A stretch of DNA of 64,000 bases from Alphaproteobacteria bacterium (GTDB taxonomy: Bacteria > Pseudomonadota > Alphaproteobacteria > Ferrovibrionales > Ferrovibrionaceae), in the NCBI GenBank assembly GCA_947473805.1, contig CANJGB010000014.1, positions 1 to 64,000 on the forward strand, given 5' to 3'. Every line of letters begins with the position of its first letter. Position 1 is the first letter of the stretch. The position numbers and the translations under genes were made by a program. The notes under the pieces were generated by a model. That model was given only the letters and a program-made list of their open reading frames with translations. It ran no database searches and was not told where the DNA came from. Below, piece by piece: positions 8,890-16,898 of this stretch.

Positions 8890-10248
8890 ATGGATTTCAC
8901 GGTCGCCATCATCGGCCGGCCCAATGTCGGCAAGTCGACGCTTTTCAACCGGCTGGTTGGCAAGCGGCAGGCGCTGGTCGATGACACGCCAGGCGTGACA
9001 CGCGATCGCCGCGAGGGCATGGCCCGTCTCGGCCCCCTGCGCTTCCGTATCATCGATACCGCTGGCCTCGAAGAGGCCGATCCCGACAGCATGGAAGGGC
9101 GCATGCGGCAGCAGACCGACGCCGCGCTGGCCGATGCCGACGTGGCCCTGTTCCTGGTCGATGCGCGCGCCGGCGTCACGCCGATGGACCGGCACTTTGC
9201 GCAGTGGCTGCGCCGCAGCCCGACGCCGATCATCCTCGTCGCCAACAAGGCCGAGGGTCGTGAGGGCGTCGCCAATGCCATGGAGGCGTTCAGCCTCGGC
9301 CTCGGTGATCCCATGGTCCTTTCCGCCGAACATGGCGAGGGGCTGGACAGCCTGTACCAGGCGCTCTCCGCGTTCGCGCCCGAGGAAGAAGAGAAAAAAA
9401 CCGACGAGGCGGGCGAGGACGAGGAAAAGCTCTCGATCATCCAGCTTGCCATTGTCGGCCGCCCGAATGCGGGCAAATCCACCCTGGTCAACCGGTTGCT
9501 GGGCGAGGAGCGCATGCTTACCGGTCCCGAACCGGGGCTGACTCGCGATTCCATCGCCACCGAATGGGCGTATGACGGCCAGCCGATCCGCCTGGTAGAT
9601 ACCGCCGGTCTGCGCCGCAAGGCGCGCGTCGAAGGCAAACTGGAAAAGCTCTCCGTCGCTGAGTCTCTGCGCGCCATCCGCCTGGCCCAGGTCGTGGTGC
9701 TGGTGCTGGACGGCAAATTCGGCCTCGACAAGCAGGACCTGCAGATCGCCAACCTGGTCGAGCAGGAGGGCCGCGCCCTCGTCATCGCGGTCAACAAGTG
9801 GGACGCCATCGAGGACCGCGCCAAGGCGCTGCAGGCCATCGAGGACCGCCTCGAAATTTCGCTGCCACAGCTCAAGGGCGTGCCCATCGTGACGCTGTCG
9901 GCCTTGACCGGCCGCCATGCCGAGCGCTTGCTGCCGGCGGTGCTGGCCACCTACGGCAAGTGGAACGCCCGCGTGAAGACCGCCCTGTTCAATCGTTGGC
10001 TCGACGCGATCGTGCAGAAGCATCCGCCGCCGGCTTACCAGGGCCGCCGCATCCGTCTGCGCTACGGTTCGCAGGTGAAAAGCCGTCCGCCGACCTTCGC
10101 GCTGTTCGTCAGCCGCCCGGCGGAGCTTCCTGAATCCTACGTGCGCTATCTCGCCAACAGCCTGCGCGAGACCTTCCATCTGGAAGGCGTGCCGATCCGC
10201 ATCCACTTACGCAAGAACGACAACCCCTACGTCAACGCCGACGACTAG
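8890..10248 (+). CDS. der: Ribosome-assembly GTPase Der (EngA)
   Basis: 452 aa with two tandem GTPase domains. The first has GRPNVGKST (9-17), DTAGLEEAD and NKAE; the second has GRPNAGKST, DTAGLRRKARV and NKWD. These are followed by the KH-like C-terminal domain, which includes YGSQVKSRPPTFALFV. An acidic linker (EEEEKKTDEAGEDEEK) separates the G domains. Der is needed for 50S subunit maturation. It follows bamB by 4 bp, the standard arrangement. Confidence 0.97.
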   Translation: MDFTVAIIGRPNVGKSTLFNRLVGKRQALVDDTPGVTRDRREGMARLGPLRFRIIDTAGLEEADPDSMEGRMRQQTDAALADADVALFLVDARAGVTPMDRHFAQWLRRSPTPIILVANKAEGREGVANAMEAFSLGLGDPMVLSAEHGEGLDSLYQALSAFAPEEEEKKTDEAGEDEEKLSIIQLAIVGRPNAGKSTLVNRLLGEERMLTGPEPGLTRDSIATEWAYDGQPIRLVDTAGLRRKARVEGKLEKLSVAESLRAIRLAQVVVLVLDGKFGLDKQDLQIANLVEQEGRALVIAVNKWDAIEDRAKALQAIEDRLEISLPQLKGVPIVTLSALTGRHAERLLPAVLATYGKWNARVKTALFNRWLDAIVQKHPPPAYQGRRIRLRYGSQVKSRPPTFALFVSRPAELPESYVRYLANSLRETFHLEGVPIRIHLRKNDNPYVNADD

Positions 10249-10258
10249 CGGCCCGGCC

Positions 10259-10966
10259 ATGGTCCACGATCCGATCACCCGCGAAGGTTTGCGCAGTGGC
10301 GCCGTCGAGATCGTGCCGGGTGCACTGGCGACGTTCGCCTTTGGCCTCGCGTTCGGCGTCTACGCGGCGCAGCACGGGCTCACGTTTGGCCTCGCCTTGT
10401 TCATGAACACGGCCATGGCGGCCGGCACCGCCCAGTTCGCTGCCGTCGCTCTGTGGCACGAGCCGCTGCCTTGGCTGGCGATGATTGCCGCTTCGGTTGC
10501 CGTGAACCTCCGCTTTACGCTGATGAGCGCGACGCTGCGTCCTTACTGGGGTGGGGTGCCCGCCTGGCGCGCCTACCTGTCGTTTTTCTTTCTTTACGAT
10601 TCAAACTGGGCGCAGCTGATGCGCCGTCATGTCGACGGCCGGGGAGAGAACGGCTACCTGCTTTCCAGCGGTGCTTTCATGTTCGTGCTGTGGGAGATCG
10701 GCATGATCGGCGGCTACCAGTTGGGCGTGATGGTTGCGGAGCCAGGCCGCTTCGGCATCGATTTCATTCTGCCGGCCTTCCTTGCCACCACGACCGCCAG
10801 CCTGTGGCGGCGCCGCAGCGACTACCTGCCACTGGTCGTCGCGGCATTGGTCGCCGTGTTGTGCCGACGCTACGTCTCGGTGGAGTTCTACATCCTGGCT
10901 GGCGCTCTGGCCGGCAGCCTCGCGGTGCTGGTGCGGCGGCCGAGGGAGGATGGCAATGCCGCTTGA
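10259..10966 (+). CDS. azlC: AzlC-family branched-chain amino-acid exporter, large subunit
   Basis: 235 aa membrane protein with several hydrophobic helices and the AzlC landmarks: GLRSGAVEIVPGALATFAFG, AAGTAQFAAVAL, AVNLRFTLMSATLRPYW and LSFFFLYDSNWAQ. With AzlD it forms an exporter for branched-chain amino acids or analogues such as azaleucine. The start lies 10 bp after der, and azlD overlaps its end by 11 bp. The substrate is inferred from the family only. Confidence 0.92.
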   Translation: MVHDPITREGLRSGAVEIVPGALATFAFGLAFGVYAAQHGLTFGLALFMNTAMAAGTAQFAAVALWHEPLPWLAMIAASVAVNLRFTLMSATLRPYWGGVPAWRAYLSFFFLYDSNWAQLMRRHVDGRGENGYLLSSGAFMFVLWEIGMIGGYQLGVMVAEPGRFGIDFILPAFLATTTASLWRRRSDYLPLVVAALVAVLCRRYVSVEFYILAGALAGSLAVLVRRPREDGNAA

Positions 10967-11258
10967 GCATGTCGTCCTCGTCCTGCTGCTGGCGGCTTCG
11001 ACCTATGCCTGCCGCGCTGGCGGCTATGTCGCCATGCGGTTCGTTCGTCTCACGCCCCGCGTACGGCAATGGCTGGATGCCCTGCCGTTGGCGGTCATGG
11101 GCGCCTTCCTGGCGCCGATTGCGCTGGATGGCGGCGTGGCGGAAACCGCCGGCCTCGCGGCGACCGTGGCGGCCACGCGCCTGACCGGCAACAGCCTGAT
11201 CGCGACGCTGGTTGGCGTTGTCGTGGTTGCGGGCTTGCGCGCCGTCCTGCCGCGCTAG
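10956..11258 (+). CDS. azlD: AzlD-family small membrane subunit
   Basis: 100 aa from the ATG at 10956, which overlaps the end of azlC by 11 bp. Three to four hydrophobic segments: HVVLVLLLAASTYACRAGGY, LPLAVMGAFLAPIAL and SLIATLVGVVVVAGLRAVL. This is the usual partner of AzlC. Its stop codon overlaps, tail to tail, the stop of the vapC gene on the other strand. Confidence 0.9.
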   Translation: MPLEHVVLVLLLAASTYACRAGGYVAMRFVRLTPRVRQWLDALPLAVMGAFLAPIALDGGVAETAGLAATVAATRLTGNSLIATLVGVVVVAGLRAVLPR

Positions 11259-11653
11259 CTCCAAGCCTCTACCATGACCCCCGTCATGCCCACGTACGCG
11301 GCGGGGTCGGTCGTCACGAGGACCAGGCCTTCGCTGCGGGCATGGGCGGCGGCGAGGATGTCGCGGGGCTTGGCCTCGAACTCCGCCCGCTCCAGTTCCG
11401 CGCGCAACGTGCCGTAATGGGCCGCTGCCTTGGCGCCGAAGGGCAGGATGTCGAGACGGGCAGCGAAATGTTCCACCGCCAGCACGTTGGCCGTACCGCG
11501 CGCCGAACGTTCGGCGGCATGGTGCAGGTCGGCCAGGGTGAGGGCGGAGACGCATAGCTGTTCGGCCACGGCGTTGAAGCGGTCACGCAGGGCCGCGGGG
11601 TGGCGGCGCAGGACGTGTGCGCAGAAGCCGGCATCCAGCATGTAGCGCAGCAT
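11255..11653 (-). CDS. vapC: PIN-domain toxin, VapC family
   Basis: 132 aa. Order of acidic residues fits a PIN ribonuclease: Asp7 (MLRYMLD), Asp42 (TLADL, where Glu is usual), Asp98 (KPRDILAAAHA) and Asp116 (VLVTTD). The usual DTN after strand 1 reads DAG, a departure from the commonest VapC pattern. VapC toxins cleave tRNA or rRNA and are neutralised by VapB. The gene starts 4 bp after the antitoxin stop. It probably still folds; whether it is toxic is uncertain because of the substitutions. Confidence 0.85.
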   Translation of the reverse strand: MLRYMLDAGFCAHVLRRHPAALRDRFNAVAEQLCVSALTLADLHHAAERSARGTANVLAVEHFAARLDILPFGAKAAAHYGTLRAELERAEFEAKPRDILAAAHARSEGLVLVTTDPAAYVGMTGVMVEAWS

Positions 11654-11657
11654 CGGC

Positions 11658-11861
11658 TCAGCCTGGCGGCAGGTCGAAGTCGTCGGACACGCGCGGCCCG
11701 ATGGCGAAGAAGTCGCTCCACCGCCGCCCGGCCGGGGTGACGACCCGGCTGCTGCCGATAACCACGATCTCGACCTGGTGTACGCCCTCGGGGAAGGCGA
11801 CGGCCTTCGGCAGGCGTACGGCCTGGGTTTTGTTACTGCTAAAAACAGTTGTCGATGTCAT
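11658..11861 (-). CDS. vapB: VapB-type antitoxin (SpoVT/AbrB DNA-binding domain)
   Basis: 67 aa. The N-terminal swapped-hairpin domain is recognisable: TTVFSSNKTQAVRLPKAVAF followed by VHQVEIVVIGSSRVVTP. The C-terminus (WSDFFAIGPRVSDDFDLPPG) is the toxin-binding tail, with the DDF motif seen in VapB proteins. Its start codon lies 1 bp from a 46-bp palindrome that contains its ribosome binding site, which suggests strong autoregulation. Confidence 0.85.
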   Translation of the reverse strand: MTSTTVFSSNKTQAVRLPKAVAFPEGVHQVEIVVIGSSRVVTPAGRRWSDFFAIGPRVSDDFDLPPG

Positions 11862-11862
11862 C

Positions 11863-11908
11863 AGGTATATCCCTTAAGAATATACGTATCTTCTTAAGGG
11901 ATATACCT
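11863..11908. promoter_or_regulatory. 18-bp-arm perfect palindrome, VapBC operator
   Basis: Left arm 11863-11880 and right arm 11891-11908 are exact reverse complements (AGGTATATCCCTTAAGAA and its complement) around a 10-bp spacer TATACGTATC that is itself nearly symmetric. Each half contains a GTAT(A/C)T...ATATAC sub-palindrome (11865-11885 and 11886-11906), giving two abutting operator-like sites. Read towards vapB, the arm supplies AAGGG about 9 bases before the ATG, so repressor binding or RNA folding could block both transcription and translation. AT-rich in GC-rich DNA. Confidence 0.8.
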
Positions 11909-11947
11909 ACCACGAGTGGGTGCGCCCCTCAAGGCCTTCAGGCCCGT

Positions 11948-12691
11948 TCAGGTATCGCTTTCGCTCTCGCCCTTGAGGAGGTTGCGTGCGGCGCCGCCGC
12001 AGATGGTGCGCAGCCGGCCCGACAGCTTGCGTGCCATGTCCAGATAGTCGGCGGCAAGGCCCGCCTTAACATCGGCATAGCGCTGGTTGGCCAGGTCTTG
12101 CAGCGGGGACGTCAGCCGGCCGGTTGCGTCATTGGCGCGCGGCTCCAGCGCCAGCTTGCGGGCCAGTGCGGTGAGTTCGGTGGAGATCTGAGCGGAAACC
12201 TGCTCCAGCGCCTTGTCCTCGCGCTGGGCGAACTCGCGCAGGTCGCGGGTCACTTCGCCGCCGACGCACTTTTCGTTGGCCACCCCGCGGGCGACCCAGC
12301 GCAGCCGCGTCTGCCAGCCGATCCGCGCCACGATGCTGCGTACCGGGCGGCAGAAGCCACCGGCGATCCGTACCGCATCGCCCTCGCTGACCGCGATGCG
12401 GATCAGCGGCGTGGTGACGGTTAGGGCGCCGATGCGCGGCTCGAACGGATAGACGGCGTTGTCACCCAGACGTTCCAGCGTACCGGTCTTGGCCCGCTCG
12501 GCGGCAAAGCGGCGTTGATAGTCGCGGTTCAGCGCGTTGAGGCCATCCATGCCCAGCGACGTCGTCACCGAAACGATTGGCCGCGCCATCTCCACGCGCA
12601 CGACAACGTCCGAGGGCGCGCAATTTTCCGCTCGTGCCGCGCCAACCAGGGCGAGAAGCGCGCCGGCGACGAGAAGCGTAAGTTGCTTCAT
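11948..12691 (-). CDS. Exported protein of unknown function
   Basis: 247 aa with a signal peptide (MKQLTLLVAGALLALVGAARA). Mature segments include CAPSDVVVRVEMARPIVSV, FEPRIGALTVTTPLIRIAV, GGFCRPVRSIVARIGW and a helical C-terminal half rich in Ala, Leu and charged residues ending RTICGGAARNLLKGE. Four cysteines in the mature part could form disulfides. I do not recognise the family. It lies 7 bp downstream of the frameshifted DUF805 gene and could be co-transcribed with it. Confidence 0.7.
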   Translation of the reverse strand: MKQLTLLVAGALLALVGAARAENCAPSDVVVRVEMARPIVSVTTSLGMDGLNALNRDYQRRFAAERAKTGTLERLGDNAVYPFEPRIGALTVTTPLIRIAVSEGDAVRIAGGFCRPVRSIVARIGWQTRLRWVARGVANEKCVGGEVTRDLREFAQREDKALEQVSAQISTELTALARKLALEPRANDATGRLTSPLQDLANQRYADVKAGLAADYLDMARKLSGRLRTICGGAARNLLKGESESDT

Positions 12692-12698
12692 TGAGGGC

Positions 12699-13054
12699 TC
12701 AGGCCGCCGGCGAGCCTAGCTGGTCGGGACCGTACCGGTTCGAACCCACGTCGCCGGGAATGAACAGCAGCGCCAGCGAGAAAAAGAAACCGATCACCGG
12801 AATGAGGATGATCAACGTGGCCCAGCCGGTCCAGCCGAAGTCGCGGCAACGTTGCGCCGCAACCGCCCAGGCCGAGATCGACAGGGCGAGGATGACAAGG
12901 CCGCCGATGACGTAGGCCACCGACGAGTCCGTGCTGCCAAAGAGGCCGCCGATGATCGACATCACCACCAGATAGACCAGCCAGAACAGGAAATAGGATT
13001 TCCGGTTGCGCCGTCCCGAAAGGTGAAGAGATCCGAAAATACCGGCTTGGACAT
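12699..13054 (-). pseudogene. DUF805-family membrane protein with a single-base frameshift
   Basis: From an ATG at 13054 the frame reads MSKPVFSDLFTFR and then breaks. Another frame resumes at 13013 with RRNRKSYFLFWLVYL, continuing through RCRDFGWTGW and GDVGSNRYG to the stop at 12699. The DUF805 family needs F-x-G-R before R-N-R-K, and restoring one G in the G run at 13015-13017 (minus-strand sense) joins the two frames into a normal 118-aa protein with about three membrane helices. Either the gene has a real deletion or the assembly lost a base. A shorter product from 12968 would lack the first helix. Confidence 0.8.
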
Positions 13055-13137
13055 GGCCCCTCCCAAGGTCAACCCCGTGTCTAGGGTCTCAGGTTAGCGG
13101 CGGGGCGGGGGCGCGACAAGCGCCGGCCTGTTGCGCG

Positions 13138-13584
13138 CTAGGACTTTACCTCGGCGTCGCACGCCTTGATCAGCCGGCGCAGCGAACGATCCAGCGCCGC
13201 GCGCTCGGCGCTGGCTAGGTGGCGGGTCAGGCGCTCGGCGCGGCGGATCGTGCGTTGGTGCACCTTCTGCGACAGGCGGCGCCCGGCGGCGGTGGCGCGC
13301 ACCAGCACCAGGCGCAGGTTCGTCTTGTCCTGCAGGCGTTCCGCCAGGCCGCGTTCGACCAGCTTGCCCACCATCACCGTTGCGGTGGCGCGGGTGACGC
13401 CCATGAGCTGCGCGACGACCGTCATGGTGAGCGCAGTGCGGCTGATACCGCGCAGCGCCCGCAGCTGTCCGACGGTCAGCGCCTCGACGCTGTTCGGCCC
13501 GATGAATTCCTGCGACAGGAAGCGGTACAGCCGGCCCATCACGTCGAGCAGGTTTTCGTTGAGGTCGCTCGCCACCTTTGCCAT
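13138..13584 (-). CDS. MarR-family transcriptional regulator
   Basis: 148 aa from the ATG at 13584 (5 bp after the SDR stop); a longer frame to 13686 lies inside the SDR gene. Winged helix-turn-helix: LTVGQLRALRGISR, TMTVVAQLMGVTRATATVMV (recognition helix) and the wing KLVERGLAERLQDKTNLRLV. Last gene of the minus-strand radA-cvpA-purF-DUF2937-SDR run, tightly coupled to the SDR gene. Ligand and targets unknown. Confidence 0.88.
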   Translation of the reverse strand: MAKVASDLNENLLDVMGRLYRFLSQEFIGPNSVEALTVGQLRALRGISRTALTMTVVAQLMGVTRATATVMVGKLVERGLAERLQDKTNLRLVLVRATAAGRRLSQKVHQRTIRRAERLTRHLASAERAALDRSLRRLIKACDAEVKS

Positions 13585-13588
13585 GGCT

Positions 13589-14326
13589 TTATTGCACCGT
13601 AACGCCGGCGGGGCGGCGCCAGTCTGGTGCATTGATCCATTCGCCGTGGCGGGTCGAACTCGCCTCGGCCAGCATGACGAAAGCATCTGTCAGTTCGTCC
13701 GGGTGGGGCAGGGTGAGCGGGTCTTCGCCCGGCATCGCCAGCGCGCGCATCGCGGTGCGGGTGGCGCCCGGATTGATGGCGTTGACGCGAAGGTTGGTCT
13801 GCTCGGTCTCGCCGGCATAGGTGGTGACCATCGCTTCCAGCGCCGCCTTGGTCACCGCGTAGGCGCCCCAATAGGGCGCGGGGTGGCGGGTCACGCCCGA
13901 GGTGACAAACATCGCCTGGCCGGCCGGCGAGGCGCGCAGCAGCGGGTCCAGTGCGCGGATCAGCCGCCAATTAGCATGGACGTTGAGATCGAATGCCTGT
14001 TGCCACAACGCGGGCGGAAACTGCGCCAGTGGTGTAAGCCGCCCGAGCATGGCGGCGTTGGCGACCAGGATATCGAGCCGGCCCCAGCGTTCGAGGATCG
14101 GCGCGGCGAGCCCGTCGATCTGGTCGTGCTTGGCGAGGTCGAGCACCAGCAGCGTGGCGGTGCCACCGACCTTGCGGATTTCGTCGTCCAGTTCTTCCAG
14201 CCCGCCCTGCGTGCGCGCGATGGCGATGACATGCGCGCCTTCGGCCGCGAAGCGCTTGGCGATGGCGAAACCCAGCCCCCGGCTGGCGCCCGTGACCAGG
14301 GCGAGACGTCCGTCGAGGCGCTTCAT
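13589..14326 (-). CDS. Short-chain dehydrogenase/reductase
   Basis: 245 aa classical SDR: cofactor loop TGASRGLG (13-20), NAAM at the strand-4 position, a Ser in FVTSGV and the catalytic YAVTK. The segment NAINPGATRTAMR follows. This resembles SDRs that sit next to purF in other alphaproteobacteria. Substrate unknown. It is 12 bp downstream of the DUF2937 gene and 5 bp upstream of marR. Confidence 0.9.
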   Translation of the reverse strand: MKRLDGRLALVTGASRGLGFAIAKRFAAEGAHVIAIARTQGGLEELDDEIRKVGGTATLLVLDLAKHDQIDGLAAPILERWGRLDILVANAAMLGRLTPLAQFPPALWQQAFDLNVHANWRLIRALDPLLRASPAGQAMFVTSGVTRHPAPYWGAYAVTKAALEAMVTTYAGETEQTNLRVNAINPGATRTAMRALAMPGEDPLTLPHPDELTDAFVMLAEASSTRHGEWINAPDWRRPAGVTVQ

Positions 14327-14338
14327 GTTCGGCTCCGG

Positions 14339-14743
14339 CTAGTGGCGGTGGTGGCGGCGGGGAGATAGCAGCCGGAACGGCAGCAAAACAAGTCCGCCGA
14401 TCATGACGCCGATGCCGACGCCTACCAGGGCGTAGAGCAGTCCCTCGACGGTCAGCGGCGTGGCCGGCACATAGGCCTGCAGCGTGCCCCGGAAAATGTC
14501 GGGCTGGAAATGGCTCGCCAGGGCCCACAGCTTGCCGGCGCCTGCGGCGTTCTCGAGGCTGGCCTGTGCGGCGGCCAGTACTTCCAGCCTGGGCTGCACG
14601 GCCGGCACGGTATCGACCAGCCCGCGCAGCTCGTCGACGTGGCCGCCCAGGCGCTGCGTGTATTGCTGGATGAACTCGGGGGCCTGCGATCCTGCAGCCG
14701 CTCCCGCCGCGCCCCAAAGTCCGTTCCAGAACGAACGGAGCAT
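14339..14743 (-). CDS. DUF2937-like membrane protein
   Basis: 134 aa. Near the N-terminus is the family signature SQAPEFIQQYTQRLGGHVDE, then a helical region and one strong transmembrane helix GLLYALVGVGIGVMIGGLVL close to a basic, His-rich tail (SPRRHHRH). Family assignment is from the conserved SQ-PEF-QQY-QRLGGH pattern. It lies 7 bp after purF in the same operon. Function unknown. Confidence 0.8.
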   Translation of the reverse strand: MLRSFWNGLWGAAGAAAGSQAPEFIQQYTQRLGGHVDELRGLVDTVPAVQPRLEVLAAAQASLENAAGAGKLWALASHFQPDIFRGTLQAYVPATPLTVEGLLYALVGVGIGVMIGGLVLLPFRLLSPRRHHRH

Positions 14744-14750
14744 CAGTCGG

Positions 14751-16217
14751 TCACGCGGTTTCGGCCAGCAGCGACAATTGCACCGAGCGGCTGGTCTGGC
14801 CGCCGGTCTCGTCGGTCAGCGGAATGGGATAGTCGCCGCTGAAACAGGCGTCGCAGAACTGCGGCTTGGCGGCATCGCGGCCCTTCTGGCCCATGGCGCG
14901 GTACAGGCCGTCCATGCTGACAAAGGCAAGGCTGTCGGCCTTGATGTAGGTGCGCATCGCTTCCAGGTCGTGGATCGCCGCCAGCAGCTTCGAACGTTCG
15001 GGCGTATCGACGCCGTAGAAGCACGAATGCGTGGTCGGCGGCGAGGCGATGCGCATGTGCACCTCGCGCGCGCCGGCCTCGCGCACCATCTCGATAATCT
15101 TGGTCGAGGTGGTGCCGCGCACGATGGAGTCATCCACCAGGATCACGCGCTTGCCCTCGATGTGCACGCGGTTGGCGTTGTGCTTCAGCTTCACGCCCAG
15201 GTGGCGGATCTGGTCGGTCGGCTCGATGAACGTGCGGCCGATATAGTGGTTGCGAATGATGCCCAGCTCGAAGGGGATCTTCGCCTCGGCGGCATAGCCG
15301 ATGGCGGCGGGCACGCCAGAGTCAGGCACCGGGATGACGACATCGGCATCGACGCCGTTTTCGCGCGCAAGTTCGGCGCCGATGCGCTTGCGCGCATTGT
15401 AGACGCTGTGCCCCTCGACGATCGAGTCAGGACGCGAGAAGTAGATGTACTCGAAGATGCAGAAGCGGCTGGCGGTCGGCGGGAAAGGCTTGTGGCTGTT
15501 CAGGCCGGATTCATCGATGACGATCAGTTCGCCGGGTTCGACATCGCGCACGAATTCGGCGCCGATAATGTCCAGCGCGCAGGTTTCCGATGCCAATATC
15601 CATGCGCCCTTCAGGTGACCCAGCACCAGCGGGCGAACGCCCGTGGGGTCGCGCAGTCCGATCAGCTTCTTCGCGGTGAGGCAGACGAGCGAATAGGCGC
15701 CTTCGACCTGTTTCAACGCATCGACAATCCGATCCACCACATGGTGCTTTTCGGAGCGCGCGATCAGGTGGGTGATGACCTCGGTATCCATGGTCGACTG
15801 GAAGATCGAGCCGGATTTCACCAGGCGGCTGCGCACCGCATAGGCGTTGGTCAGGTTGCCGTTGTGCGCGACTGCGATGCCGCCGAAGGCCAGGTCCGCG
15901 TAGATCGGCTGCACGTTGCGCAGGACCGTGTCGCCGCTGGTCGAATACCGGTTGTGCCCGATTGCCGCGTCACCCGGCAGGCCCTGGATAACCTTGGGCT
16001 GGCCGAAATTGGCGCCGACATGGCCCATGGCGCGGTGGCTATTGAAGCGGGTGCCATCGTACGAGACGATGCCCGAGGCTTCCTGCCCGCGGTGCTGCAG
16101 GGCGTGCAGCCCCAAAGCGGTGTGGGCAGCGGCATCCGGCGTGCCGTAGATGCCGAAAATACCGCACTCCTCGTGCAGCTTGTCGTCGTCGAAAGGGTTC
16201 GTCGATACAAAGGTCAT
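14751..16217 (-). CDS. purF: Amidophosphoribosyltransferase PurF
   Basis: 488 aa from the ATG at 16217; a GTG at 16229 would add four residues. First committed step of purine synthesis: PRPP and glutamine give phosphoribosylamine. The class II glutaminase domain starts at the nucleophile in [10 protein letters not shown] (Cys18) after a short propeptide, with HNGNLTN further on. The PRPP loop is [14 protein letters not shown]. The C-terminus carries [13 protein letters not shown]. Operon order radA-cvpA-purF is conserved in related bacteria; cvpA ends 15 bp upstream. Confidence 0.97.
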   Translation of the reverse strand: MTFVSTNPFDDDKLHEECGIFGIYGTPDAAAHTALGLHALQHRGQEASGIVSYDGTRFNSHRAMGHVGANFGQPKVIQGLPGDAAIGHNRYSTSGDTVLRNVQPIYADLAFGGIAVAHNGNLTNAYAVRSRLVKSGSIFQSTMDTEVITHLIARSEKHHVVDRIVDALKQVEGAYSLVCLTAKKLIGLRDPTGVRPLVLGHLKGAWILASETCALDIIGAEFVRDVEPGELIVIDESGLNSHKPFPPTASRFCIFEYIYFSRPDSIVEGHSVYNARKRIGAELARENGVDADVVIPVPDSGVPAAIGYAAEAKIPFELGIIRNHYIGRTFIEPTDQIRHLGVKLKHNANRVHIEGKRVILVDDSIVRGTTSTKIIEMVREAGAREVHMRIASPPTTHSCFYGVDTPERSKLLAAIHDLEAMRTYIKADSLAFVSMDGLYRAMGQKGRDAAKPQFCDACFSGDYPIPLTDETGGQTSRSVQLSLLAETA

Positions 16218-16232
16218 GGGCACTCGCACCGG

Positions 16233-16898
16233 TCAGCGGGGCTGTAGGTTGCGGGTCGGCGGTTCGGACGTTGACCGATTGTCCGGCTTATAGACCGTTT
16301 TGCCGTCGGAGTCAGGGGTTTGCAGGTTCTGGATGATCTTGCCGGTTTCGGTGATCGTCCGGGCTGCTCCACCCGCGTTGCGGGCGGCATTTTCAGTTCT
16401 TTCCCGGATGCTGGATGGCACCAGTTGCCGCAGGAAATCGCCGCCTTTTTGCAGCAGGGGCAGGCTCTGCGCCTCGCGCACCCAGACCGGCATCCGTTCC
16501 GGGGTGTCCCAGACCCAGGTCATGGCCAGGTAGGCGAGGCAAACGATCACGGCGCCGCGCACGACGCCGAACAGCACGCCCAGCGACCGGTCAAGCGGGC
16601 CCAGCGCAGAGTCGCGCACCTTGGATGAGATGGCGTGGCTGAACACGGAGAACAGAACTAGGGTTACGACGAAAATACCGATGCCGGTAAGGCCGTCGGC
16701 CAGCAATTGCGGCTCGACATACTGGCGGACATAGGGACGCAGGGGGGCGAGCAGGTAGAGCGTCGCGAAGCCCGCCGCCGCCAGGCCGGCAATGCTGAGT
16801 ACCTCTTTGACGAAGCCGCGAAACAGGGCCAGCAGGGCCGAGATCGCGATGACCGCAATGACCGCAAGGTCGAGCCCGGTAAGCTGCACGTTGTCCAT
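16233..16898 (-). CDS. cvpA: CvpA family membrane protein
   Basis: 221 aa with about four membrane helices: LDLAVIAVIAISALLALFRG, FVKEVLSIAGLAAAGFATL, GIGIFVVTLVLFSVFSHAI and LGVLFGVVRGAVIVCLAYL, followed by a hydrophilic, Pro- and Thr-rich tail of about 60 residues. CvpA is linked to colicin V production and envelope physiology, commonly next to purF. The ATG directly follows the radA stop. Confidence 0.92.
   Translation of the reverse strand: MDNVQLTGLDLAVIAVIAISALLALFRGFVKEVLSIAGLAAAGFATLYLLAPLRPYVRQYVEPQLLADGLTGIGIFVVTLVLFSVFSHAISSKVRDSALGPLDRSLGVLFGVVRGAVIVCLAYLAMTWVWDTPERMPVWVREAQSLPLLQKGGDFLRQLVPSSIRERTENAARNAGGAARTITETGKIIQNLQTPDSDGKTVYKPDNRSTSEPPTRNLQPR

Noticed and set aside
7293-9950. 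885-codon minus-strand open frame over bamB and der
   Set aside because: It is antisense to two clear housekeeping genes, is rich in Arg/Ser/Pro and shows no known motif.
12730-12760. GGTTCGAA-type T-loop-like sequence
   Set aside because: It lies inside the DUF805 coding region, and no acceptor, D or anticodon arms can be drawn around it.
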